Shown one piece after another: positions 63,701 to 64,000 of a DNA stretch of 64,000 nucleotides. The stretch's first letter is position 1. Each line of letters opens with the position of its first letter. Location of the stretch: contig NW_005434540.1 in NCBI RefSeq assembly GCF_000315625.1, positions 33,745-97,744 on the forward strand, written 5' to 3'. The translations under genes and the position numbers were made by a program. A model generated the notes under the pieces. That model did not search any database and was not told the origin of the DNA. It was given only the letters and a program-made list of their open reading frames with translations. The DNA is from Guillardia theta CCMP2712. Its lineage: Eukaryota > Cryptophyceae > Pyrenomonadales > Geminigeraceae.

Positions 63701-64000
63701 TGGTCCTGCTGCTCCTGTTACTCCTCCACTAACTCCTGCTTGTTCACTTGCCCCTGTACCTGCTCCTCTGCTCGGTCTGTGCAGCTCCTGCCTCTCTCTC
63801 CCTGTCCTGCTCCTCCTCACTTCCTTTGCAGGCCATCTACGGGGGTGACCTCGAAGTGCTGGAGCTCCTCTCCTCCACCAAAGGCGTCGACATTCACAGC
63901 CTCAACAACTTCGGATGCGGAGCTGCCTTCTGGGCTGCTGCTGCCGGCAATGTCGATACCTGCAGGTCCTCAGAGCTTCTCATCCCCTCCTCCTCCTCCT
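60522..64000 (+). CDS. FkbH-like HAD-IIIC enzyme fused to a carrier protein and ankyrin repeats (3' partial)
   Basis: Model: 60522-62638 (one frame break), 62677-62815, 62993-63275, 63320-63353, 63407-63525, 63576-63630, 63832-63965, continuing beyond. Residues 1-185 match the FkbH N-terminal part; 186-350 form a HAD-IIIC domain with DCDDTLWG (motif I, D195 and D197), CSRNK (about 239-243) and FLDDNPSE (about 296-303). Next is the GNAT-like C-terminal FkbH part (RLSQLSERTNQFNAFKKF). An Ala-Gly repeat interrupts it. Exon 62677 adds a carrier domain with the phosphopantetheine site YGGDSL and LLPNFDMLSVDDLARM. Ankyrin repeats follow (HGNTALMWSCGSGALHVA, DGRTALMWAAKNGHRQVVEW, AIYGGDLEVLELL). FkbH enzymes load a glyceryl-type unit from 1,3-bisphosphoglycerate onto a carrier; here the carrier is in cis. 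The frame slips by one in a G run at about 61,604-61,613. Confidence 0.85.
62061..62142 (+). repeat. (GGGGCA)n hexanucleotide repeat encoding Ala-Gly
   Basis: About 13-14 uninterrupted copies, in frame, encoding alternating Gly and Ala inside the C-terminal FkbH region (after CAAEFA, before AAGGPCV). Length is likely variable. Confidence 0.9.

Overview
This window looks like a nuclear chromosome segment of a unicellular alga, most probably a cryptophyte of the Guillardia type. The direct evidence is a set of eukaryotic genes cut by very short GT-AG introns (often 44-60 nt), long protists-style multi-domain proteins, a Ty1/copia relic, and one RNA helicase that carries an N-terminal signal peptide followed by a basic, Ser/Thr/Pro-rich stretch, as proteins sent to a complex plastid compartment do. 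The species assignment is inference; no marker gene proves it. There is no bacterial gene organisation here, so GTG or TTG starts were moved to ATG.

Layout. 1-19,253 (+): one giant gene, open at its 5' end, for a surface protein of at least about 6,290 residues made of dozens of IPT/TIG repeats, then GCC2/GCC3-like cysteine-rich repeats, about ten membrane segments, and a cytosolic tail built from WLxxLR-plus-acidic-serine repeats. It has a 26-nt microexon and two near-identical 2.35-kb coding blocks. 19,362-22,867 (-): a STIMATE-family membrane protein and eIF3g. 22,868-24,967: GC-rich repeats and a broken copia pol. 24,968-30,438 (+): a coiled-coil/WD40 protein (one frame break in a G run) and an IQ-motif protein of unknown role. 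31,685-35,416 (+): a DDX55/Spb4-like DEAD-box helicase with a possible bipartite targeting leader. 35,417-37,654: relics, including the end of a tyrosine-kinase-like domain.

37,655-44,408: two tandem direct copies of a unit of about 3.3 kb, each with a protein carrying three Zn2Cys6 clusters and unrecognised minus-strand ORFs. 44,409-55,999: a compact island of about 11.6 kb with at least 13 closely packed, mostly intronless genes, core promoters about 30-50 nt from the ATGs, several multi-pass membrane proteins and no family I can name. Reading frames are cut off at both ends, so it appears to be a fragment of a larger integrated DNA virus or virus-like element. 56,280-59,645: a 29-bp minisatellite and an intron-bearing tyrosine-recombinase gene (-). 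60,111-60,777: a 267-bp perfect inverted repeat that duplicates the start of the next gene. 60,522-64,000 (+): an FkbH-like HAD enzyme fused to a carrier-protein domain and then ankyrin repeats, continuing past the window.

How they fit: the left 37 kb and the right 4 kb are host genes. The middle 22 kb (37.6-59.7 kb) is an accessory region where a tandem duplication, a truncated virus-like island and a recombinase gene lie side by side. The most novel objects are the virus-like island, the FkbH-carrier-ankyrin fusion, and the repeat tail of the giant IPT protein.
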